64,000 nucleotides of DNA, from NCBI RefSeq assembly GCF_001618425.1, contig NZ_BDCU01000048.1:1-64000 (forward strand). The letters are read 5' to 3'. Each line of letters starts with the position of its first letter. Within the stretch, counting starts at the first letter, position 1. Positions 36,541 to 46,994 of the stretch are shown one piece after another. This DNA is from Nocardia fusca NBRC 14340 (lineage in GTDB: Bacteria > Actinomycetota > Actinomycetes > Mycobacteriales > Mycobacteriaceae). The notes under the pieces were generated by a model that was not told the origin of the DNA, ran no database searches, and saw nothing but the letters and a program-made list of their open reading frames with translations. The translations under genes were made by a program, and so were the position numbers.

Positions 36541-36978
36541 TCAGTTCTCCGGTGACCGACCCTCGATCAGGTCGGCCAGCTCACCCGGGTCCTCCAGCAC
36601 CACCATCGCGGCCGCCGTGTCACCGTCGTGGGTGAGCGACAGGTGCACCCGCACCCGCGGCAGGAATTCCGCGGCCAGGCCGTGCAGTTTGATGCTCGGC
36701 CGGCCCCAGGCGTCGTTGACGACCTCGATCAACGGGTACGGGTTGTCCCCGATCTGCGGGCGGCGGGCGAAGCGCGACGATGCCCAGGCCTTGAGCACCG
36801 CCTCCTTCGCCGCCCACCGCGCCGCGTAACTACGGGCCGGATCGGTGGCCTTGCTCTGGCAGTAGCGCCGCTCACCGGCGGTGAAACTCTCCCTGAGCAT
36901 GGTCGTTCCGGCACGGTCCAACTGTTCGGCGAACTCGGAGATGGTCACCAGGTCCAAGCCGATTCCGAGGATGGTCAC
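36541..36978 (-). CDS. acpS: Holo-[acyl-carrier-protein] synthase
   Basis: Transfers phosphopantetheine from CoA to the ACP domain of type I fatty acid synthase. 145 aa with both family motifs: GIGLDLVTISEF at residues 5-16 (Mg-binding Asp) and RWAAKEAVLKA near residue 58 (Glu), plus LSLTHDGDTAAAMVVLE toward the end. GTG start at 36978, 11 bases after the fas stop codon; the ribosome site is weak (AGG), so translation may depend on coupling to fas. The fas-acpS pair is the mycobacterial arrangement. Confidence 0.94.
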   Translation of the reverse strand: MTILGIGLDLVTISEFAEQLDRAGTTMLRESFTAGERRYCQSKATDPARSYAARWAAKEAVLKAWASSRFARRPQIGDNPYPLIEVVNDAWGRPSIKLHGLAAEFLPRVRVHLSLTHDGDTAAAMVVLEDPGELADLIEGRSPEN

Positions 36979-36989
36979 AGTGGCGCAGC

Positions 36990-39900
36990 CTACGGTGTAC
37001 CGGCGACGTCGGCACCGGAACCGCCACCGACGAACCGTCCGGTCTCGCAACCGGCTCCATCGACCTGGTAGACCCCGCCGGTACCGAGCCGCGCGTCCTC
37101 GGACAGCAGCACCTCGGCCTCGAGACCGCGGATCTTCGCCGCCGGGGTGCCGTCACCGCCGAGACGCCGGTCGGCCGGACGCTCGTAGAGCGCCGCCCCA
37201 CCGCACATCGCCTCGACGATCCGCTGCCGGCCCGCCAGTAGGCGTTCCTGCGCCCGGCGCTGGTACTCCGCCCGCCGGGCCGGTTCGATCGCCTGGACGA
37301 ACGCCTCCGGGTGTACGACCGCCAGCAGACCGGACACATGCCCGAAGCCGAGCGAGGTCACCAGACCCGCCTTGAGCGGGAACCGGTCACCGAAGCGCAG
37401 TGCCTCGCGCACCCAGACCAGATGCGGGTATTCCGCCATCTTGTCGTCGACGCAGTCCAGGCTCCGGTTCGGCGGCACCACACCGTTTTCCAGCACCTGG
37501 CACAGGCCGATCAGCTGGAACGCGGCCGCGCCACCCTTGGCGTGCCCGGTGAGGCTCTTCTGCGAGACCACGAACAACGGCGCCCCGTCGGACCGGCCGA
37601 TGGCCGCCGCCAGCCGCTCGTGCAGTTCGGACTCGTTGGGATCGTTGGCCGCGGTGGAGGTGTCGTGCTTGGAGACCACCGCGATATCGTCCGGGCCGAC
37701 ACCGAGTTTGCGCAGTTCGGCGGCGAACCGGGATTCCCGGCCGCCCCGGCCCGCACCGAGGGCGCCCAGGCCGGGCGCCGGGATCGAGGTGTGCACACCG
37801 TCGGCGTAGGACTGGGCGTAGGCGACCACACCGAGGACCGGCAGGCCCAGTTCCAGCGCCACGTCACCGCGGGCCAGCAGCACGGTACCGCCACCCTGCG
37901 ATTCCACGAACCCGCCGCGACGCCGGTCGTTGGCCCGGGAGAAGTAGCGGTCGCTGATGCCCTTGGCGCTCATGGCCGCCGAATCCGCGGTGGCCGACAT
38001 ATCGCCGAAGCCGACGATGCCCTCGATACCCAGATCGTCGAAGCCACCGGCCACGACCACCTCGGCCTTACCGAGCTTGATCTTGTCGACACCCTCCTCC
38101 ACCGACACCGCGGCGGTGGCGCAGGCGGCGACCGGATGCACCATGGCGCCGTAGCTGCCGACGTAGGACTGCACGACATGCGCCAGGGCCACGTTGGGCA
38201 GCGCCTCCTGCAGGATGTCGTTGGGCCGCGGTTCGCCGAGCAGGTTGTCGACGTAGAGCGAACGCATCGACGACATACCGCCCATACCGGTGCCCTGGGT
38301 GTTGGCCACCAGGCTCGGGTGGACCCAGCTCATCAACTCCGACGGGCTGAACCCGGAACCGACGAACGCGTCGACGGTGCAGGCGATGTTCCACAGCGCC
38401 ACCCGGTCGATCGAGGACGCCATATCCGCGGAGATACCCCAGACGGTGGGGTCCCAGCCGGTCGGGATCTGGCCGCCCACGGTCCGCGACAGGTTCGCCC
38501 GGCGCGGCACCCGGATCTCGGTGCCGGCCTTGCGGGTCACGGTCCAGTCGCCGGAATCGGCGACCGGGGTGATGACCGTGTGCTCGGGAGCGGCCGCGTA
38601 GAAGGCACGCGCCTCGGCTTCGCCGCCGACCGTGAACGACAGATCCTGGTCCAGGAACACCGAGGTCATCAGCGGGCTGCTGTTGTCGACCATGGCACCG
38701 TCGTCGGCATAGCGGCGGATACCGCATCGCTGCACCACCGCGTCGTGATACCGCTCGGCCAGTTCGTGTTCCGGCACGTAGTCCCCGGATTCGGTGTCGT
38801 ACCAGCCCGGTTTGGGATCGTTCTCCCAGGTCACCATGCCGGTGGTCCAGGCCAGTTCCAGCACACCGCCGGCCGACAGCTCGTCGGAGACCTCCATCTC
38901 GAACCGGGTCCGCGCCGAACCGTACGGGCCGAGCTCACCGGCGCCGACGATGACGACCATATCGGTGAGATCGGCGGTCACCGCACCCCATTCGGGGACG
39001 GGCAGCGCGGAGGTCAGCGCCGGCGGTGCGGGCAACGCGGAGATCCGCGGCGCGTCCGAGGCCTGCTCCTCGTCGGCCTCCTCGGCGTCCGCGGCTTCCT
39101 GCGCCTGCTTGGCCAGCGCCGCCAGGTCCAGATCGGCATCGGCCAGTCCACCGGTCAGGTCGATCTGCTGCGGATCGGCCGCGGCGGCCGCGCGGGCCTG
39201 CTCGGTCGCCCACTTCAGCAGTTCGTCGGCGATCTCGTCGGTCGACCAGGTCTGCACCCCGGCCTGTTCGACGGCGTCCACCATCGGGTCGTTGTGGCCC
39301 ATGAGTCCGGTGCCCCGGACCCAGCCGATCAGCGCGTGCACCAGGGTGACCCGGGCCGCCCACGTCTTCTCGGCCCGCCACCTGGCGACCACGGCGTCGA
39401 GCGCGGCCTTGGCCTCGCCGTAGGCGCCGTCACCACCGAAGAGGCCGCGGTTGGGCGAACCCGGCAGCACCACATGCAGTTTCGCGTCGACATCGTGGTC
39501 GGCGCCCAGCGTGGACAGCCCGCCGATGAGCCGCTCGACCGACCACAGCAGCACCCGCATCTCCATTTCGGCGCGGGCACCCGCGTCCGAGAGGTAGCCG
39601 GAGACCCGCGGCGCCGCGAACGGCAGCAACAGGGTGGGGGTCAGCGCGTCCTTGGTCTTGATCTTGGCGCCACCGGCATTGTCGACCTGCTCGGTACCGA
39701 CCCACTCGATGAGGGCGTCGATATCGGTGTAGGAGGCCATATTCGCCGGGACCACCCACAGCGCCGCACCGTGGCGGGCGTTGGCGCGGTAGAGGTCACG
39801 GTAGAAGCCGAGCCGGTTGCCGTCCAGACGCGAGGTGGTGACCACCACGGTCGCCCCGCCACCGAGCAGCCGCCCGGCGAGCGCGGCGGCGATGGAGCCC

Positions 39901-42900
39901 TTGCTCGCGCCGGTGACCACCGCGACCTCGTCGGACCACACGCCGGCTTCGGTGGTGTTGCGCGCCGCCTCGGCGATCCGCTCGTAGTGACCGGCCAGCA
40001 CCGAACGCGCCTCGCCTACGGCCCGCTGTCGCCACCAATCGGCCTGCGCGGCAACCGCTTCACCGGCACCGGTGAACCCGGCGACCGGCAGCTGCGCGGT
40101 CACGGAGTCCTCGCCCAGCCACAGCCGGGCCAGATCCTCACGCGCGGTGGCCCACCGGTCGTCGATGAGCACCGCCTTGCGGGCGTCGAACGCCGGGGCG
40201 ACCAGCCGCGGCCAGTCCGAACCCAGTTCCGCCGACACCAGATCGACGAGTCCGTCGTCGGTGGCCTCCGCCGCGGAGGTCTGCTCACTCAGCCCGAGCT
40301 GCTCGAGCACCAGCCGGGCCGCCGAGGCCAGCACACCGTCCTTGCCGGTGATCTGCTCGGTGAACTCGCCCAGGGCCGCCGCATCCACGGTGCCGCCGCC
40401 GGAGCCGCCGGCCGCGGGCAGCGCGACGGCCACACCGCGCCGCGCCGCCACCGCCTGGACGGCGGCATCGATCGCGGCGTCCACGGACGCGCCGTCGGAG
40501 AGCGCCCCGGAGACCAGGCCGCCCAGGTCACCGCCGCGCACGCTGGTGCCCTCGCGGGTACCGAGGGAGACCTCGGCGGTGATGTGGCTGACCCAGCCCT
40601 CACCCAGTTCCCAGACCTTCTTCACGCGTTCGGCGATCGCGGCCGGCCGCTTACCGGACGGCCCGAACACCTTGCGCAGATGATCGTTGATCGCGTCGCC
40701 GAGCACCGAGCCGAACGGCTTGTAGGTGCGGGCGAGGCGTTCCACAGTCGCCGACAGCGCGCCCATATCGGCATCGGCGGCACCGTCGATCGCGCCCAGC
40801 GACAGTTCCGACCCGAGGTCGACCAGCAGCTGGTTACGGCGCGAGGACACCCCGTCGCAGAGGCCCTCGATCGTATCGACCGGGCCGATCTGGTCGATCC
40901 GGAGCTTGGTCCACAGCGCGATCAGCACGCGGGTGGCGTCGGCGGCGGTGAAAGCGATGTCGTCGGGCCGCGGACCGCCGGTCGCGGCCGGAGCCGCGGG
41001 GGCGGCAGGAGCGGCGGCCGGAGCGGCGGCCGGAGCGGCCGCGGCGGCGGGCGCCGCGGCGGCCTCCTCCACGGGCTCGTCCACCGGAGCCGGGTCGGTA
41101 TCGGTGGAGTACACCACCGCCGCCTCGCGCTCGATATTGAGCACCTCCACCGTGGTGGTGGCGAAATCGGGCAGCTTCAGGGTCTGGCTCGCCAGGTTCG
41201 CCACGGTCGGGGTGGCGCCCAGGCCGACCTCCACGAAGCGTTCCACGCCCAGCTGACCGAACAGCAGGTCCTGGGTCTCGATCCAGCGCACCGGGCTGGC
41301 GAACTGCCAGGCCAGCAGTTCGATGAGCACCACGCGGCACAGTTCGCTCGGGCGCTGCGACCAGGAGTCGAAATCGGCGAGGACGGCGGCGAGCGGCTCC
41401 GAGGGCACCAGGTCGGCGATCTCGGCGACGAATTCCCGCTCCAACGAGAACGGCTTCGGCACGAGGTTCGGGATATAACGCCCGACCAGCACCTCCGGCT
41501 GCAGTTCCTCGGGCAGCAGCTGCTCGAGCTTGCCCCGGAATTCCGGCACACCCTTGCGCAGCACCGTGGAATGGAACGGCACATCGATACCGGGCACCAG
41601 GATGAAGGCGCGCTTACCGCCGAATTCCGCCCGGCGGCGCTCGATCTCGGCCTCCAGGGCGTCGAGACCGGCCACGGTACCCGCGATGGCGTACTGCGAA
41701 CCGCGCAGGTTCAGGTTCACCACTTCGAGGAATTCCCCGACCTGCTCGCCGACACCGGAGACGAAGCCGATCACCTCGTCGTCGGGCAGTCCGATCTGCG
41801 AGGGACGGATGGCGGCCATCCGGTAATCGCTGCGCCCCTGCGCATCCCGCGGCACCAGCTCGTGCATGGCCGAACCACGCTGGAACACCACCTCGAGGAC
41901 GGCCTCGAGCGGCAGCACACCGGCCACGGCGGCCAGGGCGTTGTACTCACCGACCGAATGCCCGGCCAGCAGCGCGCCCTCCACGAACGCACCGGCCTCG
42001 CGGAGTTCCGCGACCTGGGCGACACCGAGGGTCGCCATGGCGACCTGGGTGAACTGGGTCAGGTGCAGGACACCGTCCGGGTGCCGGTGCTCGACTCCGC
42101 GCGCCTTCAGATAGGTCGGGTTGTCCCGCACCACGGCCAGGATCGAGAAGCCCAGCGCCTCCCGGGTGTGCTTGTCGGCCCGGTCCCAGATGGCCTTGGC
42201 GGCCTTGGACCGCGACCGCGCGTCCAGGCCCATTCCCTTGCGCTGGATGCCCTGGCCCGGGAACGCGTAGACGGTCTTCGGCGCGGCGGTGCGTCCGGTC
42301 GCGGTCATCACCAGATCGCCGGCGGCGCGGCAGGAGACCTCGACGATCTCGTCGCCGCCGTCGACCGCGATCCGTTCCACCCGCACATCGATATCGGCGC
42401 CCGGCCGGACCATGCCCAGGAACCGGGTGGTCCACGCGGTCAGCGTGCGCGCCGGCACCGATGCCTGCGGGTCCACCGCCGATACCGCGTGCTGCGCGGC
42501 GGCCGACAGCCACATACCGTGCACGATCGGGCTGCCCAGGCCGGCGAGTTTCGCGGCGGCATCGCTGGTGTGGATGGGGTTGTGGTCACCGGAGACCGCG
42601 GCGAAGGCGGCCATGCTCCGCGGCGCCACCATGGTGACGTCCCGGCGCCGGCGGCGCGGGGTCTCGGTGGCGTCGGCGCTCACGGTGCCCGCGGCCCGCG
42701 GCGGATCGGTCAGTTCGCCCGCACCGGTGCGGCCGCGGATGGCGAAACGTTCGGTCAGACGGGCCAGCGGTACCACGTCCAGGCCCTGATCCCGCATCTC
42801 ACCGACGGTGACCTCCACCTCGACCACCCGGCCGAGATCGGTGTCGACGACCGTCCCGGATTCGGCCCGCACCACGAGGATGCTGGTCTCGCCGGGAAGC

Positions 42901-45900
42901 TCGCGCAGCAGCTCGATCCGGTGGTCGAGATGCACCAGATCCAGCATGCCCTCGATCACGCTGGTACCGGCCGCGGTCCGCGCCGCGCCCAGCACCCCGA
43001 ACACGGCCGGCCAGCAGGCACCCACCAGCACATCGGGCACCGTGCGGCCCAGCGTGCTCAGCTCCGCCGGCAGCCCGGCGCCGGTGACGCCGGCGTGATC
43101 GGCGACCAGATCCGGCGACCAGGCCAGATTCAGGTGCGCGACATTGCCCTTGACCTCCGGCAGTGCCTGTCCGGCGGCCACTCCGAGCAGCGCGGACATG
43201 GCCGCGTCGGCATCGGCTTCGGTCACCACCGGCGCGCCGCCGTTGTACACGGTCACCGGCACCGTGATGCGGATGCGCACCACATGTCCGGCGGACAGCG
43301 GGACGGTCAGCTCCACGTAGTTGTGTTCGGCCTCGGGGCCCTCGGTCTCGACCAGGGTGGCTCCGGTCGGCGGGTGCACCGCGCCTTTCTCGTCCACGGT
43401 CCACTCGTGCAGGTCGCCGAGCCGGTGCACCGGGTTGACGGTGGCCCGGCCGGACCAGTTCACGTCCGGCGCGGCCAGCACCACATCGATCGGTCCGCTG
43501 GTCACCGCGGCGACCCGGCGGGCGTCGACCGCGGTCGGCGCCAGGCCGTCGCGCACCAGCTTGTAGGCGGTATCCTGCTCGAACCGGTCCAGCAGTTCAC
43601 CCACGGGTTCGTCGACCCGGGTGATCCCGGCGACCGCGACGGTGCCGGGGATCACGCAGACCTGATCGGCGGAGTACCGCGGATCATGGGCCTGCCACAG
43701 CGAATCCGAGCGCCACCAGCGCCGCACGTCCTGATCGACCACCGGGACGAAGTTGACCGGTTTACCCGGCGTCTTGCAGAGGGTGATGAAGAACGGCACA
43801 TCCGCCGGATGCAGCAGGCTCTGCGCTGCGGTCGGGTAGTGCTCGCGCAGCGTGGCGAGCGCGGCGGCGGGGTCTTCCAGGTCCTCGTCGCGGAACAGGG
43901 AGTCGATCTCCCCGCGGTCGGCCGGGGCGAGCCGGGCCTCGGCGCGGCGCAACATTTCGGCGAACCGGTCGCGCCAGCTGATGTCCAGCCACACCGATCG
44001 GGTCGCCGCGGTGATCGCGTCACCGAGATCGGTGCCGCAGTCGAAGTCCTGGCGGCGCTCCTGCCCGATCGCCAGGTCCACGTAGCGTTCGAGCCAGGCG
44101 AGGTAGGTCATGGCCGCGATATCGCCGAAGTAGGGCTTGGCGGTCGCGTTCAGCGCCTCGATGATCTCGGTGCGGCGCTGCGCCACCGCCTCGGCGTCCC
44201 CGGCCACCTCGTCGAGCAGGCGACCGGTGCGCGAGGCGGCATTGTCGATCTCGTGGATATCGGCGCCGAGCTGGCTGCGGCCCGAGGCCATCCCGCCGCT
44301 CGCGGTGCCCGCGCCCACCCAATCCGGGGTGCCGGGGGTATCGACCAGCAGCTGTTTCACCTCGGGCGCGGTGGTGGCCTCCAGCGTCGCCATCGCCGCG
44401 GTACCCACCAGCACACCGTCCAGCGGCATGGCCGGGTAGCCGTGCGGCGCCGACCAGGCGCCGGTCAGGTATTCGGTGGCCCGCTCCGGGGTCCCGATGC
44501 CACCGCCGACACAAACCACGACGTTTCCGTGGGCACGCAGTTCGGCATAGGTTTCGAGGAGGAGATCGTCCAGGTCCTCCCAGGAGTGGTGCCCACCGGC
44601 CTTACCGCCCTCGATGTGCATGATCACCGGGTAGTCCGGCACGGCATCGGCGATCCGGAGCACCGCGCGGATCTGCGCAACCGTGCCAGGTTTGAAGGCG
44701 ACGTGACTGATCCCCGCCTCGGTCAGTTCCTCGATCAGCGCGACGGCTTCCTCGAGCTCCGGGATACCGGCGGTCACAATCACACCGTCGAACGGAGCAC
44801 CCGCCGCGCGGGACCGCTGAACCAGCCGTTTACCGCCCAGTTGCAGCTTCCACAGGTACGGATCCAGAAACAGCGAGTTGAACTGCACCTGCCGTCCCGG
44901 GTGCAGCAGTTCCTGCAGCTCCGCCACCCGGTCGGCGAAGATCTGCTCGGTCACCTGGCCGCCGCCGGCCAGTTCCGCCCAGTGCCCGGCGTTGGCCGCG
45001 GCCGCGACGATCTTCGCGTCCACCGTGGTCGGGGTCATACCCGCCAGCAGGATGGGCGAACGCCCGGTGAGCTTGGTGAACGCGGTCTCCACCACGATGC
45101 GCCCGTTCGGCAGTCGCACCGGGCGCGGCGCGAACGCGGTCCACGGCTGCGCGACCTCCGGCGTGGCACCCGGGGTCAGCAGGTTGCGCTGACCGGCCCG
45201 GGTGGCCGCGGCGATCATGCCGACACCGCTGCCCTTCAGCGAACCACCGCTGACACGGGAGAGCAGGTCGCCGGGGCCGAGGTCCAGAATCCATTCGGCG
45301 CCGGTGCCGACCACTTCGTCCACGGTCGCGACCCAGTCGACCGGCTCGACCAGGATGTCGCGGGCCAGCTCGCCGGCGAGTTCGGTATCGAGTCCGCACT
45401 GCCCGGCCCAGCCGGCGACCAGTTCGACGGTGTCGGCGAGGGCCGGATGGTGGAATGCGACGTCGACGTCGAGGTCCTCGAAGACCGGCGCGAAGACCGC
45501 ACCGCCACGCTGTTTGGCCGACCGCTCACGGTCCTGTTCGGCGTGCAGTTGCGCGCAGCGCTGCTGCACCCGGCGCAGCTCATCGGGAGTACCGGACAGC
45601 ACCACGCGGCGCCGGCCGTTGCGGATCGACAGCACCGCGGCCGCCATCGGGTCCACACCCGCGGAGACCTCGGCGAGCACTGCCCGCAGTTCGTCGGGGT
45701 CGACATTGGAGACGGCGACCATCGAGGACCGCTCCCCCACCGGCATCAGGCCGCGCCGCCGCGCGACCAGTCCGGCCGCCGCGCCGACCAGCTGGGCGAT
45801 GGCGAGGATCTCCGCGTCCTGCTCCCCGGCGGCCCGCACCGCGGCGGCCGCCAGCAGGCCCTGCGAGTGGCCGACCACCGCGACCGGTGTGATCTCGGCC

Positions 45901-46349
45901 GGGTCCAGTCCCTGCAGCCGCAGTGCCCGCAGCGCGGCGAGCTGGGTCAGCAGTACACCCGGCATCGATACCGCGGCCGAACGCAGCACCCGCTCCGGCG
46001 GCGCGTCCGAGGTGTCGGTGTCATCGTCGGCGAGGTCGTCCTCCAGCATCCAGGCGACGGGGTCGAATCCCACCGGACGCACCACCAGCAACTGGTCCGC
46101 GACCGGACCCAGCAGCGCGGCCGCCTCGTTGACCAGTGCGGTGAGTTCGGGTTCCAGGGCGGCGTCACGGCCGATCTCGGCCAGTTCGCCCAGCCAGCTG
46201 GCGCCCTGCCCACCGAAGGCGAGCGCGTACGGGGTTCCTTCACGCAACCGGTCCAGCAACGGCGTGCGATTCGTCTCGGTCACGGTCCTGCCTGCGGCGG
46301 CGTCCACCCGGTGTCCGGCCCCGGACGCAGTGCTCTCGTTGATCGTCAA
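36990..46349 (-). CDS. fas: Type I fatty acid synthase (single-chain FAS-I)
   Basis: Giant multienzyme of 3,119 aa making C16-C26 acyl-CoAs, the primers and alpha chains for mycolic acids; cytosolic homohexamer. Approximate layout: acetyl transferase (GHSQG near 160); FMN enoyl reductase (GGGQVTEQIF near 460); dehydratase (SGDHNPIHT near 1255); malonyl/palmitoyl transferase (GHSVGEYNAL near 1463); Ala/Pro linker near 1780; ACP with pantetheine serine in DGVSSRRNQ near 1830; ketoreductase (VVTGASKGSIAAAL near 2145); ketosynthase (active-site Cys in AACATAAVS near 2743, KHDTST near 2893, KSLTGHAKGG near 2935). No C-terminal PPTase domain, consistent with separate acpS. TTG start at 46349 gives TINESTASG, parallel to the mycobacterial MTIHEHD start; the frame is open 36 codons further upstream. 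Confidence 0.97.
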   Translation of the reverse strand: MTINESTASGAGHRVDAAAGRTVTETNRTPLLDRLREGTPYALAFGGQGASWLGELAEIGRDAALEPELTALVNEAAALLGPVADQLLVVRPVGFDPVAWMLEDDLADDDTDTSDAPPERVLRSAAVSMPGVLLTQLAALRALRLQGLDPAEITPVAVVGHSQGLLAAAAVRAAGEQDAEILAIAQLVGAAAGLVARRRGLMPVGERSSMVAVSNVDPDELRAVLAEVSAGVDPMAAAVLSIRNGRRRVVLSGTPDELRRVQQRCAQLHAEQDRERSAKQRGGAVFAPVFEDLDVDVAFHHPALADTVELVAGWAGQCGLDTELAGELARDILVEPVDWVATVDEVVGTGAEWILDLGPGDLLSRVSGGSLKGSGVGMIAAATRAGQRNLLTPGATPEVAQPWTAFAPRPVRLPNGRIVVETAFTKLTGRSPILLAGMTPTTVDAKIVAAAANAGHWAELAGGGQVTEQIFADRVAELQELLHPGRQVQFNSLFLDPYLWKLQLGGKRLVQRSRAAGAPFDGVIVTAGIPELEEAVALIEELTEAGISHVAFKPGTVAQIRAVLRIADAVPDYPVIMHIEGGKAGGHHSWEDLDDLLLETYAELRAHGNVVVCVGGGIGTPERATEYLTGAWSAPHGYPAMPLDGVLVGTAAMATLEATTAPEVKQLLVDTPGTPDWVGAGTASGGMASGRSQLGADIHEIDNAASRTGRLLDEVAGDAEAVAQRRTEIIEALNATAKPYFGDIAAMTYLAWLERYVDLAIGQERRQDFDCGTDLGDAITAATRSVWLDISWRDRFAEMLRRAEARLAPADRGEIDSLFRDEDLEDPAAALATLREHYPTAAQSLLHPADVPFFITLCKTPGKPVNFVPVVDQDVRRWWRSDSLWQAHDPRYSADQVCVIPGTVAVAGITRVDEPVGELLDRFEQDTAYKLVRDGLAPTAVDARRVAAVTSGPIDVVLAAPDVNWSGRATVNPVHRLGDLHEWTVDEKGAVHPPTGATLVETEGPEAEHNYVELTVPLSAGHVVRIRITVPVTVYNGGAPVVTEADADAAMSALLGVAAGQALPEVKGNVAHLNLAWSPDLVADHAGVTGAGLPAELSTLGRTVPDVLVGACWPAVFGVLGAARTAAGTSVIEGMLDLVHLDHRIELLRELPGETSILVVRAESGTVVDTDLGRVVEVEVTVGEMRDQGLDVVPLARLTERFAIRGRTGAGELTDPPRAAGTVSADATETPRRRRRDVTMVAPRSMAAFAAVSGDHNPIHTSDAAAKLAGLGSPIVHGMWLSAAAQHAVSAVDPQASVPARTLTAWTTRFLGMVRPGADIDVRVERIAVDGGDEIVEVSCRAAGDLVMTATGRTAAPKTVYAFPGQGIQRKGMGLDARSRSKAAKAIWDRADKHTREALGFSILAVVRDNPTYLKARGVEHRHPDGVLHLTQFTQVAMATLGVAQVAELREAGAFVEGALLAGHSVGEYNALAAVAGVLPLEAVLEVVFQRGSAMHELVPRDAQGRSDYRMAAIRPSQIGLPDDEVIGFVSGVGEQVGEFLEVVNLNLRGSQYAIAGTVAGLDALEAEIERRRAEFGGKRAFILVPGIDVPFHSTVLRKGVPEFRGKLEQLLPEELQPEVLVGRYIPNLVPKPFSLEREFVAEIADLVPSEPLAAVLADFDSWSQRPSELCRVVLIELLAWQFASPVRWIETQDLLFGQLGVERFVEVGLGATPTVANLASQTLKLPDFATTTVEVLNIEREAAVVYSTDTDPAPVDEPVEEAAAAPAAAAAPAAAPAAAPAAPAAPAATGGPRPDDIAFTAADATRVLIALWTKLRIDQIGPVDTIEGLCDGVSSRRNQLLVDLGSELSLGAIDGAADADMGALSATVERLARTYKPFGSVLGDAINDHLRKVFGPSGKRPAAIAERVKKVWELGEGWVSHITAEVSLGTREGTSVRGGDLGGLVSGALSDGASVDAAIDAAVQAVAARRGVAVALPAAGGSGGGTVDAAALGEFTEQITGKDGVLASAARLVLEQLGLSEQTSAAEATDDGLVDLVSAELGSDWPRLVAPAFDARKAVLIDDRWATAREDLARLWLGEDSVTAQLPVAGFTGAGEAVAAQADWWRQRAVGEARSVLAGHYERIAEAARNTTEAGVWSDEVAVVTGASKGSIAAALAGRLLGGGATVVVTTSRLDGNRLGFYRDLYRANARHGAALWVVPANMASYTDIDALIEWVGTEQVDNAGGAKIKTKDALTPTLLLPFAAPRVSGYLSDAGARAEMEMRVLLWSVERLIGGLSTLGADHDVDAKLHVVLPGSPNRGLFGGDGAYGEAKAALDAVVARWRAEKTWAARVTLVHALIGWVRGTGLMGHNDPMVDAVEQAGVQTWSTDEIADELLKWATEQARAAAAADPQQIDLTGGLADADLDLAALAKQAQEAADAEEADEEQASDAPRISALPAPPALTSALPVPEWGAVTADLTDMVVIVGAGELGPYGSARTRFEMEVSDELSAGGVLELAWTTGMVTWENDPKPGWYDTESGDYVPEHELAERYHDAVVQRCGIRRYADDGAMVDNSSPLMTSVFLDQDLSFTVGGEAEARAFYAAAPEHTVITPVADSGDWTVTRKAGTEIRVPRRANLSRTVGGQIPTGWDPTVWGISADMASSIDRVALWNIACTVDAFVGSGFSPSELMSWVHPSLVANTQGTGMGGMSSMRSLYVDNLLGEPRPNDILQEALPNVALAHVVQSYVGSYGAMVHPVAACATAAVSVEEGVDKIKLGKAEVVVAGGFDDLGIEGIVGFGDMSATADSAAMSAKGISDRYFSRANDRRRGGFVESQGGGTVLLARGDVALELGLPVLGVVAYAQSYADGVHTSIPAPGLGALGAGRGGRESRFAAELRKLGVGPDDIAVVSKHDTSTAANDPNESELHERLAAAIGRSDGAPLFVVSQKSLTGHAKGGAAAFQLIGLCQVLENGVVPPNRSLDCVDDKMAEYPHLVWVREALRFGDRFPLKAGLVTSLGFGHVSGLLAVVHPEAFVQAIEPARRAEYQRRAQERLLAGRQRIVEAMCGGAALYERPADRRLGGDGTPAAKIRGLEAEVLLSEDARLGTGGVYQVDGAGCETGRFVGGGSGADVAGTP

Positions 46350-46541
46350 GACGCTTCGACTTTCTCTCGTGGCGACATGTCTTCGGAGACTTCCCCGGCT
46401 CCCAGTCCGCACGCGGGCGGTCCACGCCCATCGGCCTGCTCTCAGCGAGAATGGCACAAAATCATGAGGGAATCCTCACGTTTACCTGCCCGTGCGTCGG
46501 CTACCGAGGAGTATTCGTGCACCCATGTACCAGAATCGACG

Positions 46542-46566
46542 CAAACATGAACCTCCCTCATGTTTG
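46542..46566. promoter_or_regulatory. Palindrome upstream of fas, candidate repressor/activator site
   Basis: Perfect inverted repeat CAAACATGA-N7-TCATGTTTG in the 388-base region upstream of fas. It lies about 190 bases before the TTG start, where a FasR-type regulator could act. A second small repeat (TGAGG-GAAT-CCTCA) is at 46,465-46,478. The remaining intergenic sequence up to tRNA-Leu shows no gene. Confidence 0.55.
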
Positions 46567-46737
46567 AACCCGCTGGTGAGGGCCGGTCCTTACCCCCGCG
46601 AAACGTGAGCACTCCTCATATTGCCGGTTACCGAATCGTTATAATCCCTGGTGGGGTTACCGGCGAGTACAAAACACCCACCCACGTCTTCGCGATCCGC
46701 CGACGGACCGGTAGAGTTTGGACGGTCGTACCACCAA

Positions 46738-46819
46738 GCGCGAGTGGCGAAATTGGCAGACGCGCCAGATTTAGGTTCTGGTGTCCACGGACGTGGGGGT
46801 TCAAGTCCCCCCTCGCGCA
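46738..46819 (+). tRNA. tRNA-Leu (anticodon TAG), island integration target
   Basis: 82-nt class II tRNA: acceptor GCGCGAG / CTCGCGC with A discriminator, anticodon stem CCAGA/TCTGG with loop TTTAGGT (TAG), variable arm TGTCCACGGACG and T arm GGGGG-TTCAAGT-CCCCC. The gene is intact. Its 3' end is repeated downstream (see attachment repeats). Confidence 0.95.
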
Positions 46820-46820
46820 C
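46804..46820 (+). repeat. Attachment-site repeat, copy 1 (tRNA-Leu 3' end)
   Basis: AGTCCCCCCTCGCGCAC, the T-arm/acceptor end of tRNA-Leu plus one base. An identical copy is at 58,145-58,161 and a near-copy at 63,852-63,867. Typical core of a tyrosine-integrase att site. Confidence 0.75.
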
Positions 46821-46895
46821 AGATTCACGTCAGATTTGCCGCATTTGCGTGCCGTGTGTTCGAGCGCACTCGAACACACGGAGGTGACCTGGGAA

Positions 46896-46994
46896 ATGCA
46901 CACCCACCTGCAAGAACTCCTGGCAGATCTGCCAGGATCGACCATCCCCAACCCTGCCGGGCCCTGCACGGGGCACGATTGGGGTCGACGGTGA
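46896..46994 (+). CDS. Very small ORF before the AbrB-like gene, 32 aa
   Basis: MHTHLQELLADLPGSTIPNP followed by AGPCTGHDWGRR. Supported only by a good GGAGG ribosome site 11 bases upstream and by its TGA overlapping a GTG (GTGA) at the place where the next gene should start. No family recognised. It could be a coupled leader peptide or the damaged first part of the downstream gene. Confidence 0.35.
   Translation: MHTHLQELLADLPGSTIPNPAGPCTGHDWGRR

Noticed and set aside
37311..46550. A 9.2-kb open frame on the plus strand opposite fas (over 3,000 codons)
   Set aside because: It is the antisense shadow of fas produced by high third-position GC; its translation is His/Gln/Arg/Gly-rich low-complexity sequence without any domain.
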